A stretch of 32,776 bases of DNA from Klebsormidium nitens (GCA_000708835.1 DF237213.1:2882-35657); one strand, 5' to 3'; shown: positions 21,337 to 32,776, counted from the first letter of the stretch. Notes: generated by a model from the letters alone, not told the origin. Translations and numbers: made by a program.

Positions 21337-22879
21337 CGCGGTGCCCCAGGTGGGGCCGGATCTGCCCCCACCCGCTCAGCACTTCAAAGTGAAGCAAGAG
21401 CGAGGATGAACATCTATCCTTGGGCATGCGTCGATCCAAAAGAGGCGGGCTTTTTGAGGAAGGTACGAAACCTGTGTCTCTCAGCTTTGGAAAGATGTTT
21501 TGGAGGGTAAGCATCAAGTCAGACTACTCAAGGAGTCTCCTTCTAGATTGACCATGGCTAGCTTGTCTTTTACCAAGCTTCCGCATCTCTCCTGCACACG
21601 AATTGGCTCTCAATGATAGTCACAATGGTTCGCAGCTGCAAAGTTGCAGACGTTCGGCCTGGAAAGAAAGTAGATCACCAATTTTGCCATGGGACATGAA
21701 CCAAGCTAGCAAGCCATTACCACAGCGCCCCAGGAGCAGCCACCATGGATCTTAAAGAACTTTTTGGCTGACAGTGAAACCGATGCGGCTTTGAACCACG
21801 CAGCTTTCATGGAGAGGCTGTGCAGCGATGGATCAAGAATTCGGGTTATGGTGACTCGTCCAGAGGGAGACGGACGTGCTCATCGAAGATCCAGCTTGCG
21901 GAAGCTTGCTTTCGAGGGGCCTCGTTTCCACGGTACTTGATTCTTGCCTGCCTTCAGGCGCGGCTTGAGGGTTCAACGACCTTCCAAAGGGGGCCCTTGA
22001 CGTCCCAGTAATTCGAATTTTCGAACTTTGAATGAGGAAATGTTTAGCGAGCGCGTGTGGTGCGTCAGCGGAACTGAAGCCGTCCGATGCAGTGGTCCAA
22101 GCACGCAGGCCGTTCGATGGTCAACCAGTCTTTCCATTCTCGGACGCGGGGCAACTTCTGTGGCCGTGTTAGGGACCGATGGTTTGCAAGTGTGAATGCT
22201 TCGCTCTCTTTCTACCGAGCTCCGGCCCAATAAATAGACCGAGCCATCCAACCGGCCGAAACATACCCAGAGGCTAGTTCTTATCTGCTACCTATGTATT
22301 GACTGCATCCTGGCTAAAGGCTACATCCTCACCGGTAGATCCTTTTTAACACCGACTGCTCTGTACTCCATTTTAGCGGTGACTGTTGCCATAATCATTG
22401 CCATTGCCAATGCCAGGCATCTTGCTGGCTAGGTATTGTGAATCCGTGAAAGCCTAAAGTTGGCGTTTGTTCAGATCGAGCGGCAACGATCCCAGTTGGC
22501 ATTGATCCTCATCATTAAACCAGGGCCAGGGCGTACCACCACAACTAAGGGCGTTCTTTTCAACCAACACCGCCCCCTAAAGATAGGGATATAAGCATAT
22601 AAGACTCTTAGTTACATGCTTGCTGCCGGCCATTGTTGGTGGTTGTGTCGTTCATTCGTCAAGATACTCTCCTTGAGAAGCCCGATCCCTCCCACAAGGC
22701 TTGCATACGGATTTTCTCGAAAGGGGGGAAAGGTGCATTTGAGGCAGGTTCCGGTCTGGCATTTGTTGCTGCCCAACTCCGCCGCGTGGGTGCGGTTCTT
22801 TTCTTGGCACCTCGAAGTGTCCACCCTCGCTTGGTGCAGCGAGGGACCATGAGGCTGGCCCAGCTGCTGCCCCTCCACC
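21337..22879. other. Divergent spacer between the CXC gene and PRS
   Basis: About 1.5 kb expected to hold two promoters. A TGACGT-type motif (ttgacgtccc near 21997) and an aataaatag A/T element near 22229 are visible but unremarkable. Short open frames at about 22612-22950 on both strands lack any recognisable domain and probably cover the PRS 5' UTR. No RNA gene or repeat was seen. Confidence 0.45.
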
Positions 22880-25800
22880 ATGTTGCCACGCTGCGTGGCC
22901 CTGCCTGCTGCCACCGCTGCTAGCCCCTGCTCCCTCTCACTCGCGTCCATTCCTCAGACCGTCCCTCGGCAGCTGGCCAGTCCCCCAGCCAGCAGCGCGC
23001 GTGCCAGGCCCTCAGCATTGTTCCTCCCGGCCGCTCCCCGGGGTGTTCTTGCTGCAGCTGGCTCTCCCGCAAGCGTGACCGAGGCGCCTGCCCTCCCCGC
23101 CCCCCCCCACCGCCTGCCCCGCATGGCGGCCCTGCCGGCGGTGGCGCCGAAGCCCCCGGTGGGCAGCCCCAGCCACACTGCGACGGAGGAGCTGTACGAG
23201 GCGAGCCAGAAGATCCTGGACCGGCTGCCCAAGAAGCAGGTGTACCTCTTCTACTGCACCGAGAACAAAGAGCTCGCGCAGCAGGTCGCCCGGGACGGCG
23301 AGAACATCGAGCTCCGCGAGATCGAGTGGAAGTGAGCAGCAAGGCCCCAGTGGCAGCCTTTCATCATACACTCTTGCGGCCAATGTGCCTGCTGATAGCT
23401 TCTTGCAGTGTTGGGTCCTTGCTGGATGGTGGCCTCGCTGAATGTTCCTCGGCTCGATCAATGACAAATTCCAGAGAAAGTAAGCAGACGAGTTACAGAG
23501 TAGAGTGGTACAAGTTGTACTTGAGTGTTTAATCTGCAGCGATGGGATCTCAGGAGTTCTGCACGGCACCAAAATTGTGCTGAGCCCCCTCTGCGGCTTC
23601 AAAGAAATCAATCTGCGTTCTTGGGGGAAGCCAGTTCCTCACTTTGGCTGCTGTGCGGTCCTGATTTGCAGGCGCTTTGCCGACGGCTTCCCCAACCTCT
23701 TTGTCCCTGGCGCGCACGACATTCGCAACCGGCACGTGGCATTCCTGGCGTCCTTCCACAGCCCCGCAGTCATCTTTGAGCAGATCAGCATCATCTACGC
23801 CCTGCCGCGCATGTTTGTCGCGTCATTCACGCTCGTGCTGCCCTTCTTCCCCACGGGCACCGCGGAGCGCATGGAGGACGAGGGCGACGTCGCCACTGCG
23901 TTCACGCTCTCGCGCATCCTGTCCAACATCCCCATCTCGCGCGGCGGGCCCACCTCCGTGGTCATCTTTGACATCCACGCCCTCCAGGTCAGGCCCCGCA
24001 GAGCAGGACCCCCACACGAGGCGGCCTGTGGCATCTTAAGCCATCTCGATTGACTGCGGTGGTGAGACAGGCAGGAAAGTAGCCACCGGCAGTGCTCTGC
24101 GTAGACGCTTTTGTTCACGAAAGGTGGATCTAGTACCAAGTTCTTGCCTCCGAGTCTACTGACATCGAAGGACTGTGCCCTGCAGATCCAGACAGGTCCA
24201 GTCCTCATTTATTTTCCGACCTAGAGTGTGCCCCAGAAGGCAGCCCTGCATGCCTGAATTTTGAATCAAGTGCTTCTAGGGCAAACTTCCGATTCCTCCT
24301 TTAAAAACCCTTGTGTGGGCCCTTCCGCCACGTGTTCGCCCGCAGTGTATGTGCACTGACCCCGCCGTGGTTGTATGTGCAGGAGCGCTTCTACTTTGGC
24401 GACAACGTGCTGCCCTGCTTTGAGAGTGGCATCCCCCTCCTCAAGGAGCGCCTGCGCCAGCTGCCCGACGCCGACAACGTGAGCCACCCCTCCCTTCCCG
24501 CGTCCTGGCCAGCGAGGCAACTTCCAGCGGACCATGCTGCCAACGCCCCATCGTCATGGACAGGCTGCGCCAAGAGCGCCTGTCATCCCAGGTACCCTGC
24601 TGTGCGGGTACGCTTGCTGGCTGTGCCTGACCCTGCTGCGTGCTGCTGCGGTGCAGGTGGTGGTGGCCTTCCCGGACGAGGGGGCCTGGAAGCGCTTCTA
24701 CAAGTCGCTGGGCGAGTACGAGACGGTGAGCGGGCCCCCGCCTTGCCTGGCCACTCCGCCTAGTCTGCCAGACAATACCGGCCTTGCCCCAAGTCGTGCA
24801 AGTGCCACAGATGTACCGCACAAGAGAGGGCGGCCCTTCATATCGCCTGGATCGATCAACAACGAAGTGTTGCTCGTCTGAGTCCATGCATACCTAGCTC
24901 TCTTTGCAGTGGGGAGGAAACGTGCTACCTACCCGAGGCGACCCTGGCGGTCTCTGGCGCTTCATTGGCAAATGTGGCTCGTCAGCCTTTTGCACCTTAC
25001 ATCTCTTCGAGTTCCAGCTCAACTCCGCCCTGCTGGAACAAGGTGGCGGGGCGAGTGGTCCGTGTTTTGCAACCGTTGTAGCCAGCGTGACACCCCGGCT
25101 CGGTGGACTGACCGCTTACTCACTTGGCACAGATCATCTGCACCAAAGTGCGCGATGGCGCCAAGCGCATTGTGCGGCTCAAGGAGGGCGAGCCGGAGGG
25201 GCGCCACGTGGTGATTGTCGACGACCTGGTGCAGTCGGGCAGCACGCTCATTGAGTGCCAGGTGTGCGCGCAGCCCTGGCTTGGGGCACACCCTCTCCCG
25301 ACGCCCTGGTTGAAGGTCATCTTCTGCCGTGCTGTGCGCTTTTGCCCTGGCCGCCTTGCATACCGAATTGCTGGTGTTGGTTGCGAGCGCCGGCTTGCAT
25401 GCCTGCCCGGCAACCCTGGGGCGCGGCCCGCTATGCCCGTTGTGACCCGGGCGTTGCTGCGGTGTGAGTGCAGAAGGTGCTGGGGGCGCTGGGCGCGTCG
25501 CGGGTGAGTGCCTACGTGACGCACGGCGTGTTCCCCAACAACAGCTGGGAACGCTTCCAGTGCGACAACGGAGGTGAGCGCCCCAGGCGGTTCCCCTTAG
25601 AAACCTGGTGGCGAGGCTAGAGATTTCACTTGCAGGCGTCTGTCCATGACCCCATCCGATGTGGTCCTCTCGGTGCAGCCGCCCATGCCGGCTCGACCCC
25701 TTTCTCTGTTTGACTGCCACACTCAATGCCCCCTGCGCGCACGGCCCTGGTCTGTGGTCCTGCCCGGCGCTGACCCCGGTGGCGGTGCGCGTGCAGAGGG

Positions 25801-25930
25801 CCCGCAGCACGGCTTTGCGCGCTTTTGGATCACGGACTCGTGCCCCCAGACGGTGGCTGCCGTCAAGGGGCGCGCGCCGTTTGAGATCCTGAGCCTGGCT
25901 GGGCCCATTGCCGCAGCGCTGCACATCTGA
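22880..25930 (+). CDS. PRS: Ribose-phosphate pyrophosphokinase, class II (PRS3/PRS4 type)
   Basis: Makes PRPP from ribose 5-phosphate and ATP for nucleotide, His and Trp synthesis. Exons: 22880-23331, 23672-23987, 24383-24478, 24657-24725, 25133-25261, 25474-25573, 25797-25930; phases join, giving 431 residues. Conserved blocks: [102 protein letters not shown]; the PRPP-binding loop [14 protein letters not shown] (about 337-350); [17 protein letters not shown]; and [13 protein letters not shown]. This is the plant phosphate-independent class. The first 81 residues are rich in Ala, Ser, Pro and Arg with few acids, like a plastid transit peptide. A second in-frame ATG (Met82, at 23123) in good context precedes the conserved part and could give a cytosolic form. 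Confidence 0.95.
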
Positions 25931-27784
25931 GGGCCGCCGCAGGAGTGGGCAGCGGGCAGCGGGCAGGGCAAAGCAGCGCGACAGGTACGACAGAGAACGA
26001 AACTAGAACCCATTTGAAACCGCTTCTCAATATTGGTGTTGCCTCGGAGGGAGTCTGATTACATCACCTAGGGGGAGGAATCATTGTAGCAGTCTGGTAC
26101 TGTAAAGATATGGGGTACCGTTTGCAGGCTCTGGGAGATGCAAACTTATCGGAAAATGAAAATGAAAAGGTCGTTCTCCATCTAATAACGCAGTAGCTTG
26201 AAAGCTCATTAGGAAGTCACTGGATCCGGGAATTTACATTCGAAGTACTACGGTCGACAATCTACCTAGGTTTTTGAAATTGCAGGAAGGATGGTCTGTA
26301 AACCCTGTGTTTCTTATCGTCACAGCAGGCTTGAGGAAAATGTAGTCTGGTCACAGCATGATGCGAGCTCCATAGCCATACGCAAGCACTGACGAATCAG
26401 GGAATGATTGGGTATAACCTGGATCATTCCAACAACGCTATGGTTTCTGAGAAATTGAACCCATGTTGGATATGCGCTGCCTGACACGATCAGTGCAGCC
26501 CGACGGGCCCTAGCAAAAAGGGGCGGTATAAGTCCGGCAGCCACGGCGGCGCTCTGTCGACCTTTTGCAGACGAGCCAGCCCGGGCTTGATTTTTTGCCA
26601 ATCGACAAATTGGTATATCTGTGTCCGGCCAGCCCGCCCCGTCAGATCGAATGGAAGTCAGATCAGAATCATATCACTGTTGCCAGGTGCGGCACACAGT
26701 ACAACCTATGTGCGTCCGCTCCGGCATACACGGCGCTTCATGCAACCGAGTCTAGAGCCGCCTTAGTACACTATGATAGCTGGGTTCCACTGAGTATCTT
26801 ACTACCAAGTATAGCAATTAATGACCGAGTGCCACATGTTCGAAGTCCAAACGTATTCACTTTGAATATAGTATGTACTGTCCATGGTAAGTTTGCAAGA
26901 GGCGCAGTTCATGCGATTAGATTTGCATAATGATACGTATACCGTGTACCTGGCAGATCCGTGATCTGAATCGCATGTCTTAAAAATGGTCACTATATAT
27001 AATCGCCGGAGGCCAGACATGAATCTATAGCCACGGCCAACCAGATCAATTACCAAGTTTTAGTATTTACTAGGCCCAGCGTATACTATAACATGCGTAT
27101 ACGCGGTATATACCGCGTCCGCCTCACATGGCCTCCCAACAAGTTGAGTCCACTGATGATAGCTTGCTGCGACGATATATATACTAGTACAAATTTGATC
27201 GAAACTGAAAGCTTCCAGAGCTATACTATCTACATAGATATCGCACGGCAGCTAGAGCGACAAGCAAACGAACTCAAACAAGGTGCCTTGCATGCGCCGG
27301 GATGCCGCGTCCATCCGTCAGTGCTCCCAAAGTTGATCTTATGTTCAAACTTTGACGCGATTTTCATCAGGCCCGGACGCAACTTGTCCGGCCAACAAGA
27401 GTAGTACGACTTTCTAAGGACCATGCTGCAGCTTTCAATACACTGTCTTGGAAGAGTTTGATGATCGTCCAACCTAAGAATAACATACATTTACTATGTC
27501 TTGTTGGAAGACTCTGTGCAGCGCGGCCGCAGATTTCAAGCGACCGCCAGCTTTCGCATGAAATTCTAGCTCCATATGTTACCACCTATCTTGAGGACCG
27601 TGCACAATTCTCCAATTGGAAATCCTAGACTAGTCTAGAGTAGTCAACACATTAGGCTGCCTTTCTCACTCAACTCGATGCTCGCCAAACACAAGCAGCA
27701 AATGCTGTACCCGTTTACTTCTTCACGAGCAAAAATTCGACGCACTCATGGCCTCACGGCAGTATTTTACACAGGGGCCACGGA
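25931..27784. other. AT-rich convergent spacer between PRS and the DnaJ zinc-ribbon gene
   Basis: About 1.85 kb between two gene 3' ends. Composition drops to AT-rich from about 26700 to 27640, with many tatata, gatc and catgc words, similar to the spacers at 10690-11200 and 15190-15680. It includes overlapping palindromes at 27095-27118. Short open frames have no recognisable domains. No tRNA or long repeat was identified. Confidence 0.5.
27095..27118. repeat. Overlapping perfect palindromes
   Basis: gcgtatacgc (27095-27104) and acgcggtatataccgcgt (27101-27118) are each perfect palindromes and overlap by four bases. They lie in an AT-rich spacer. Function is unknown. Confidence 0.6.
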
Positions 27785-29074
27785 CTATCTCTCCCCTCTC
27801 TGCTCCGGCGTGAGGCCCTTGCCCTTGCTGCACGCGGGGCAGCTGATGAGGCCAAAGCCTTGGCAATCAAAGCACTTGTACCTCTCAAACATGTTGCCGT
27901 TCTTCTTGTTCTTCCCGGATCCCTGCACACAGGCGGATACGCGGGTTAAGCGATGGGGCCTGGTGAGACCGACCAGAAGCATTGTGTTGGGCGAACTTGA
28001 TGGATGGAAGCGAAGCTTGAGCAGGTGAGCCAGGTGCGGTGATAAGAGGGGCTCACTTTACAGCCGGGGCACTCCACGCTCCCTTTGTACCCACACTTGG
28101 CACAGCCCTGGCGGCCCCCACTGCCCTGCACCCCATTCGAATGACATTCAGATGGAGAGCAGAATCTTTGGTTGAAACAAAGATTGAAAGGGCACAAACA
28201 ACGTGAACTTGAAAGAGCCTTCTGAAGCTGCCCCCTGCATCTATGCAAAGCCAACGCAAAAGTCATGGACAGAACAAGGCCCTGGTGATTTTGGAATAAG
28301 CAGGCCTCGTCATGAACACAACTGAAGCCCCGAAATGATGTAGGATGCCAGAAGTCGAACTTTATTGGAGACCCAACAATACAATCCCGGCGAACTAGCC
28401 CTCAGTGCCACCCGTACAGCATTGCTGCTGGGCTGGCTCACTGCAGCGGCGCCTCGTGGGGCTCCCAAAGACCCAAAGGGTCGGCAACTCAGGGGAATAA
28501 AATACATCACAGTCCTCAGCTTGGGAATGAAAGGTGACTCGACAACTATCAAGGACGTTGCAAGGCGGCTTGGCTGTGCCTTTGACCAATGTATGAGCGA
28601 GGCACCTCCTTGCCATTAAATGAATGAAGAGAACGAGAGTTCTGAAAAACTCCGCTGGTCAACTCCACTGACATTTGTTAGTGGTGATGGGCATAGCTTC
28701 CTGCTCCTTCGTGAGTCCTGCAGGCATCGCCCCACAGCATGGCCCTCTGTGGGACTCACCTTGCTGGTCTTTCCACCAAACCCAAAGAGGTTAGCCTGCA
28801 CAGACCCCCTTCCATTCGGCCCCAGAGCAGGGTATAGCCTGCCCCAATTGTAGGTAGTTGTGAGAAGCTTTTGTGAGTAACTAAAGGGTTGCAGCCTAAT
28901 GTGAGAGTTCCCACCAATTACACCTTCTGGCCCGCCGAAGGGCAATGCCGGTATCTGCCCTCCTGCAACCCCGCATTGCACAACGGCTGGCTGGTGTGTC
29001 CAGCTGGCCACGCTGGTGGGCCCAGCAATGCACCCCGCAGGCATCTTGGCACACGAGCACAACGAGGGGCGCAT
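27785..29074 (-). CDS. Small DnaJ-type zinc-ribbon protein (plant SSUH2-like, probably plastid)
   Basis: Plants have small proteins carrying only the cysteine-rich zinc domain of DnaJ, several of them plastid assembly factors; this matches the Arabidopsis At1g22630-like type. Exons: 29074-28760, 28125-28057, 27922-27785, all phase 0, giving 173 residues. Exon 2 begins GSGGRQGCAKCGYKGSVECP. With exon 3 it supplies four zinc-ligand pairs: CAKC, CPGCKGSG, CFDCQGFG and CPAC. The middle segment KNKKNGNMFERYKC and the terminal GLTPEQRGER are near-diagnostic for this subgroup. Exon 1 is much less conserved and ends ANLFGFGGKTSK. Its Ser/Pro/Ala-rich start with few acids suits a transit peptide, but the start is uncertain (ATGs at 29074 and 29044), and an acceptor before 28795 would make the coding part shorter. 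Exact molecular role is unknown. Confidence 0.8.
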
Positions 29075-30086
29075 GCAAGTTTAAACGTGCCGCACAAAGG
29101 GGCCAGATTTTGCCCCCAAACAAGCTGTGCCAGAATCAGGGAGCAGCTGGGGCCCCAATTGCGCTGTAGGGTAACGACCACCACAGCTGCTCAGATGCGT
29201 CGAAGTGGTGCACCGCCTTGAACCTTTCGCCTGTCCACAAAACACAGCTCAGGTGGTTGTAGACTACCGTACCTGTATTTGATTTCGGCAGGTTCGACGC
29301 CGATTAATTAAATATGAAACTTTTAATCCTTTCGGCCGACCTAGCGTTACCGGCTAAAAACTACCGTTATCGACCATTATCGCTTCAAAATATTGTCCAG
29401 CGAAATTCGGCAGGGCAAGTAATTATGTATTTTTGGCCGAAATCATAATACAGGTACGGTATGTACATAGTAACATTGTAGGCCGCGCCGGCTCGATCAG
29501 GCGGCGGCGCGGCCGCAGCTCGCAGGCCCGGCCGGCCGCGATGTGCTGTTTGCAGAACTAGGGATGAGATCGTTCTGGAGGACTTCGTGGCAGTCCGTGT
29601 CTATAATGGTCCGACGTCCTCTCCAACGGCTGATAACGGTAAAGACTACTGCTACAACCGGTCCACAGTTGCAATACTGATTCTTTGCGAAAAGCTGCAA
29701 GAAACGGTTCTACTGAAGCGGAGAGACCGGTTTTTGCTCAGGCAATCCTGATACAAAACCATTACCGCGCCACCGTACGCATGATATGTACGTGCATCAT
29801 GTGCCGCACAACATCGCCGCATTGAACTTTCCAAGGCCATCAGGAAGCCACGTCCCTGAGTAATAGGGCGAGCCAGCAAGCTAGCTCAGCAAGGGAGTCG
29901 ATCGCTGTGGCTGCCAGAGCAGGCTTCTCGAAGTCCTCACATTTAGTTGCATTTTCTCGTCATACCACTAGATCTGCCAGCAGGGAGGAGCTTGGAAACC
30001 CACATTTTGCAGGGCCGTCGCACAAGCTCTCTGGGGACCAAGAGACGCTCTCAAAGTGACCCGCGACAGCTGCAGCAGGCGGCATC
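29075..30086. other. Divergent spacer between the zinc-ribbon gene and the ABCI gene
   Basis: About 1 kb expected to contain two promoters. It holds a TA-flanked MITE (listed) followed by a short very GC-rich patch (about 29481-29540, ccggccggccgcg-like). Otherwise no coding region or RNA gene was seen. Confidence 0.5.
29265..29461. mobile_element. MITE with 23/24-bp terminal inverted repeats and TA target duplication
   Basis: The left end ccgtacctgtatttgatttc, continuing ggc (29267-29289), matches the reverse complement of the right end (29436-29459) except for one extra base. Both ends are flanked by TA (29265-29266 and 29460-29461). The core is 193 bp, AT-rich and non-coding. A TA duplication with inverted repeats is typical of Tc1/mariner-derived (Stowaway-like) MITEs, although these repeats do not start with the usual Stowaway CTCCCTCC. 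Confidence 0.8.
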
Positions 30087-32485
30087 ATGGGGGAGGGCGC
30101 TGCGGGCGCAGATGCACAGGCTGTGTCTGTGAATTCGCTGACATTTGAGTACCCGGGGCAGGGCTGGGCCCTGGCGGACCTGTCGCTGCAGCTGCGCGCC
30201 GGCAGCCGCTGCCTGCTGATCGGGGCCAATGGGGCAGGTGAGCAGAGCAGCCAGGCACGCCTGCGAGAGCAGATCCAAGGCTCTGCTGACTGGCAATGTG
30301 CACTATTCAGATCAGCACAATGTGAAGCAAGGCGCACCAGTCTTGGCAACAGCTGTTGTTGCTTAGAGAGGCAAGTCAGTGTGCAAGATCCCTGCTTCCT
30401 GCACCTTTTGGAAGCAGGTGCAGCTGCTCCTCTGCTCATTATGGAGCTCTGGTCGCCAGGAGCTGGCCTGGCACTGGAAGAGATGACACTGTGGCAGCGA
30501 GCACGGCCGATAGATGCTGAGGAACTGGTTGGCTTGTGCGTCTCATTCCCTGCTCATAGATTGGGGCACGTCCCTGCCGCGTCTGCTTGCCCAGCCCCCC
30601 TCTCTGGCTGACCCCTGCTGTGCTGTTGCGTGCGCCCAGGCAAGACCACGCTGCTGCGCATCCTGGCGGGGCGCCACATGGTGGGCGGGGAGGACGTGGT
30701 GCGCATCCTGGGCCGCCCCGCCTTCCACGACCTGCAGCTCGTCTGCGGGGGGGACCTCGCCTACCTGGGCGGCTCCTGGACGCGCTCCGCCGGCTCCGCG
30801 GTGAGTGCCACCAACAGGGTCTCGGCCATTCAAGTTGGTGCCCGCACCCAACACATTTGCGCTTCTGCCCGGGCAGCGCGACTTGACGATCTTCGCAATA
30901 CCTCGGTTGGTCTCTTGATGAGGGCTTCTCTCAGCCGCCAGTGTGTTTGCCCACAAGGCCATAAGTTAGTTGGAACTTCTCTCACTCCTGCCGTCAGCGT
31001 GGCCTGAGCCGCGTCCACATTGGGGCACAGTGCTGAGGCCCGCTTCTGCTGCAGCCCGTCTGACGTTGGGCTGTCTCTGTGTGCGTGCCAGGGGGACATC
31101 CCGCTGCAGGGGGACTTCTCTGCGGAGCACATGCTCTTTGGAGGTGAGCCACCACACTGTTGCAGCGTGGTGCACCGGGTACACTGCGGCTGCAACGGAG
31201 AACACAAAGAACTAGCCGCTCGCTTGACGGGCAGCGTTCTTGTTGACCCTCTGGTCAAGTCGACCTTGTCCAGCCTGTGGCATGCTCCTCCATCGGATGG
31301 TCGTGCCCTGCCCCTGTCAGGCTTTCCTCTTAAGCCTCCGTCTGCCTCTTTCCCTCCTCGCAGTTGCCGATGTCGACCCTGCGCGGCGAGCAGCTTTGAT
31401 CGAGCTCCTGGACATTGACCTGAGCTGGCGCATGCACAAGGTGTCGGACGGGCAGCGCCGCCGCGTCCAGATCGCCATGGGCCTCCTGCGGCCCTTCAAG
31501 GTGAGGCTGCCTGCCTCCCCCTATAGCACTCACAGCTGGCCCTCAGGTTGGGGCCCAACCCCAAACTGACGACTGGCCAAGAGCAGTTGACTTGTTCATA
31601 GATTCTCAAGTCGAGGCTTCCGGGCCTCGGCCATAAGTGCGTTGAACTTCCGCTTTTTGAGTCTGATGTTACGGAAAAGCTGTGGCAGCATTGAGCACGG
31701 GCTGATGTGTCCCTGTGTTGCGTGCAGGTGCTGCTGCTGGACGAGGTGACGGTGGACCTGGACGTGGTGGCGCGCATGGACCTGCTCAACTTCTTCGTCC
31801 AGGAGTGCAACCAGGTGCGGGCTCCACGAGATCCGGGCAAACACTTGCTTGTTGAAACCAGAGAGATCTCTGCTGCTTGCGTCCACACTTTGCTCCTCGA
31901 ATGCAAACTCCGGCCCACATTTCGAACCGTACTCTCGTCCGATTCGGCTCAGGATCGCGCAGGGGTGGTTACGGGTCGGAAGCACGGTCATAGATTTGGG
32001 GTCATCAGAGTTGGGGCTTCACGAGCTCAAACTCTGGCCGTTTAACTTTCTCGGTCGTATTGCGCTCAAAGGAAGCTTTTTGGCTAATGGCCGGACCTTG
32101 CTGTCATGCCTGCGGCCCATTTCAAGAAAAGCAGTCCATCCAAGCGCGATTAACAAGCGTGGGCGCCGATGTGCAGAGGGGCGCGACGATCGTGTATGCG
32201 ACCCACATCTTCGACGGGCTGGAGGACTGGGCGACGCACGTGGCATATGTGGAGGAGGGGCGGATGCGCAAGTCGGAGGAGATTAGCTCCTTCAGTGAGC
32301 TGAGCGGGGGGAAGGCGACTCTGTTCGAAACCGTAGAAGACTGGCTGCGAAAGGAGCGGGCCGAGAAAGAACAGGCGGGAGGCAAAGCAAAGAAGGCGGT
32401 GCCCAGTCCGGCAAAGCCGCAGCCAGCTTCAACCTCACGATTCGATCGTTTCGGCTCCTCAAGACATATGGCTTACTATCGTTAG
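30087..32485 (+). CDS. ABCI: ABCI-type soluble ABC ATPase (CAF16-like; ABCI19/20/21 group)
   Basis: A single ATP-binding cassette without membrane segments, related to yeast CAF16 and Arabidopsis ABCI19-21 (reported cytosolic/ER-associated, cytokinin-linked). Exons: 30087-30237, 30640-30800, 31092-31143, 31364-31500, 31728-31814, 32177-32485; phases join, giving 298 residues, normal length. Motifs: N-terminal strand [20 protein letters not shown]; Walker A GANGAGKTT, split by intron 1; LGRPAFHDL and [10 protein letters not shown] (Q-loop region); ABC signature in the form [19 protein letters not shown] (SDGQ for SGGQ, as usual in this group); Walker [14 protein letters not shown]; and H-loop [12 protein letters not shown]. 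The C-terminal Lys/Glu-rich helix ([14 protein letters not shown]) and basic Ser/Pro tail end in SSRHMAYYR. The start gives the expected family N-terminus. No transit peptide is apparent. Confidence 0.93.
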
Positions 32486-32776
32486 ATCAGCATAAGGTAC
32501 TGCCTGTCGGCAATTCGTCAATCGCGGACAGTCGACGGTTTCCGGGGTTCGTTGGCCGCAACTTGATTGGCCAAACATATGGCCATTTCTAACGGGGCAA
32601 TCGAAGCAAAGAACCACTGTACAAATATAAAAAACAGAACTTGGACGCAATAGGCCCAACCGGTCTGATATCAAATAATTGGCCACAGTAGCGGCCGGCG
32701 GCGCCGCGGGGCGCCCGGCCGCCAGGGCACCGCGTGCTACTTATTCAATGCAGTGACGGTCGAGATGTCAATGTTT
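32486..32776. other. 3' flank of the ABCI gene
   Basis: About 290 bp after the ABCI stop. It has an A-rich stretch (acaaatataaaaaacag near 32620), which may lie by the polyadenylation site, then a GC-rich patch (32690-32735). No gene is seen. Confidence 0.4.

Noticed and set aside
22612..22950. Short open frames on both strands upstream of PRS
   Set aside because: No conserved content; position suggests PRS promoter and 5' UTR.
1..32776. Bacterial-type defence system, CRISPR array, prophage or biosynthetic operon
   Set aside because: All recognisable genes are intron-containing eukaryotic nuclear genes; no repeat-spacer pattern, operon structure or phage gene was seen.

Overview
This is nuclear DNA of a green-lineage eukaryote. 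Every recognisable protein is encoded by short exons (about 50-900 bp) separated by GT-AG introns of roughly 80-550 bp, and the exons are GC-rich. The proteins resemble land-plant versions: CBP60, plant-type SR140/RRC1, ESS2, a TSO1/LIN54-type CXC protein, class II PRPP synthetase, a DnaJ-type zinc-ribbon protein and a soluble ABCI ATPase. A CBP60 argues for a streptophyte rather than a chlorophyte. Compact genes, high GC and moderate intron sizes fit a streptophyte alga, possibly Klebsormidium-like. That placement is inference.

Layout. 1-3738 (-): CBP60 DNA-binding protein, 3' end beyond the window. 3739-5050: divergent intergenic region with a hexamer repeat and a 7-bp minisatellite. 5051-10066 (+): SR140/U2SURP in 12 exons. 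10067-11816: AT-richer spacer with a 186-bp TTAA-flanked inverted-repeat element. 11817-12603 (-): candidate four-exon gene for an 84-residue protein. 12604-13172: divergent promoter with a 12-bp GGCCCATGGGCC palindrome. 13173-15083 (+): ESS2. 15084-15980: convergent spacer. 15981-21336 (-): ten-exon CXC/CRC-domain protein. 21337-22879: divergent spacer. 22880-25930 (+): PRPP synthetase in 7 exons. 25931-27784: AT-rich convergent spacer. 27785-29074 (-): small DnaJ zinc-ribbon protein in 3 exons. 29075-30086: divergent spacer with a TA-flanked MITE. 30087-32485 (+): ABCI-type ATPase in 6 exons. The rest is 3' flank.

The genes do not form one pathway. Two act in splicing (SR140 in the U2 snRNP, ESS2 in late spliceosomes) and lie on the same strand about 3 kb apart. 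Two are DNA-binding regulators (CBP60 and the CXC protein). The others are metabolic or plastid/cytosolic housekeeping. Exon joins were deduced by eye from GT/AG sites, reading phase and conserved family sequence, and all proposed joins keep the frame. I see no RNA gene, CRISPR array or obvious viral insertion. The least expected items are the small multi-exon gene, the two short inverted-repeat elements and a CBP60 in a possibly algal genome.
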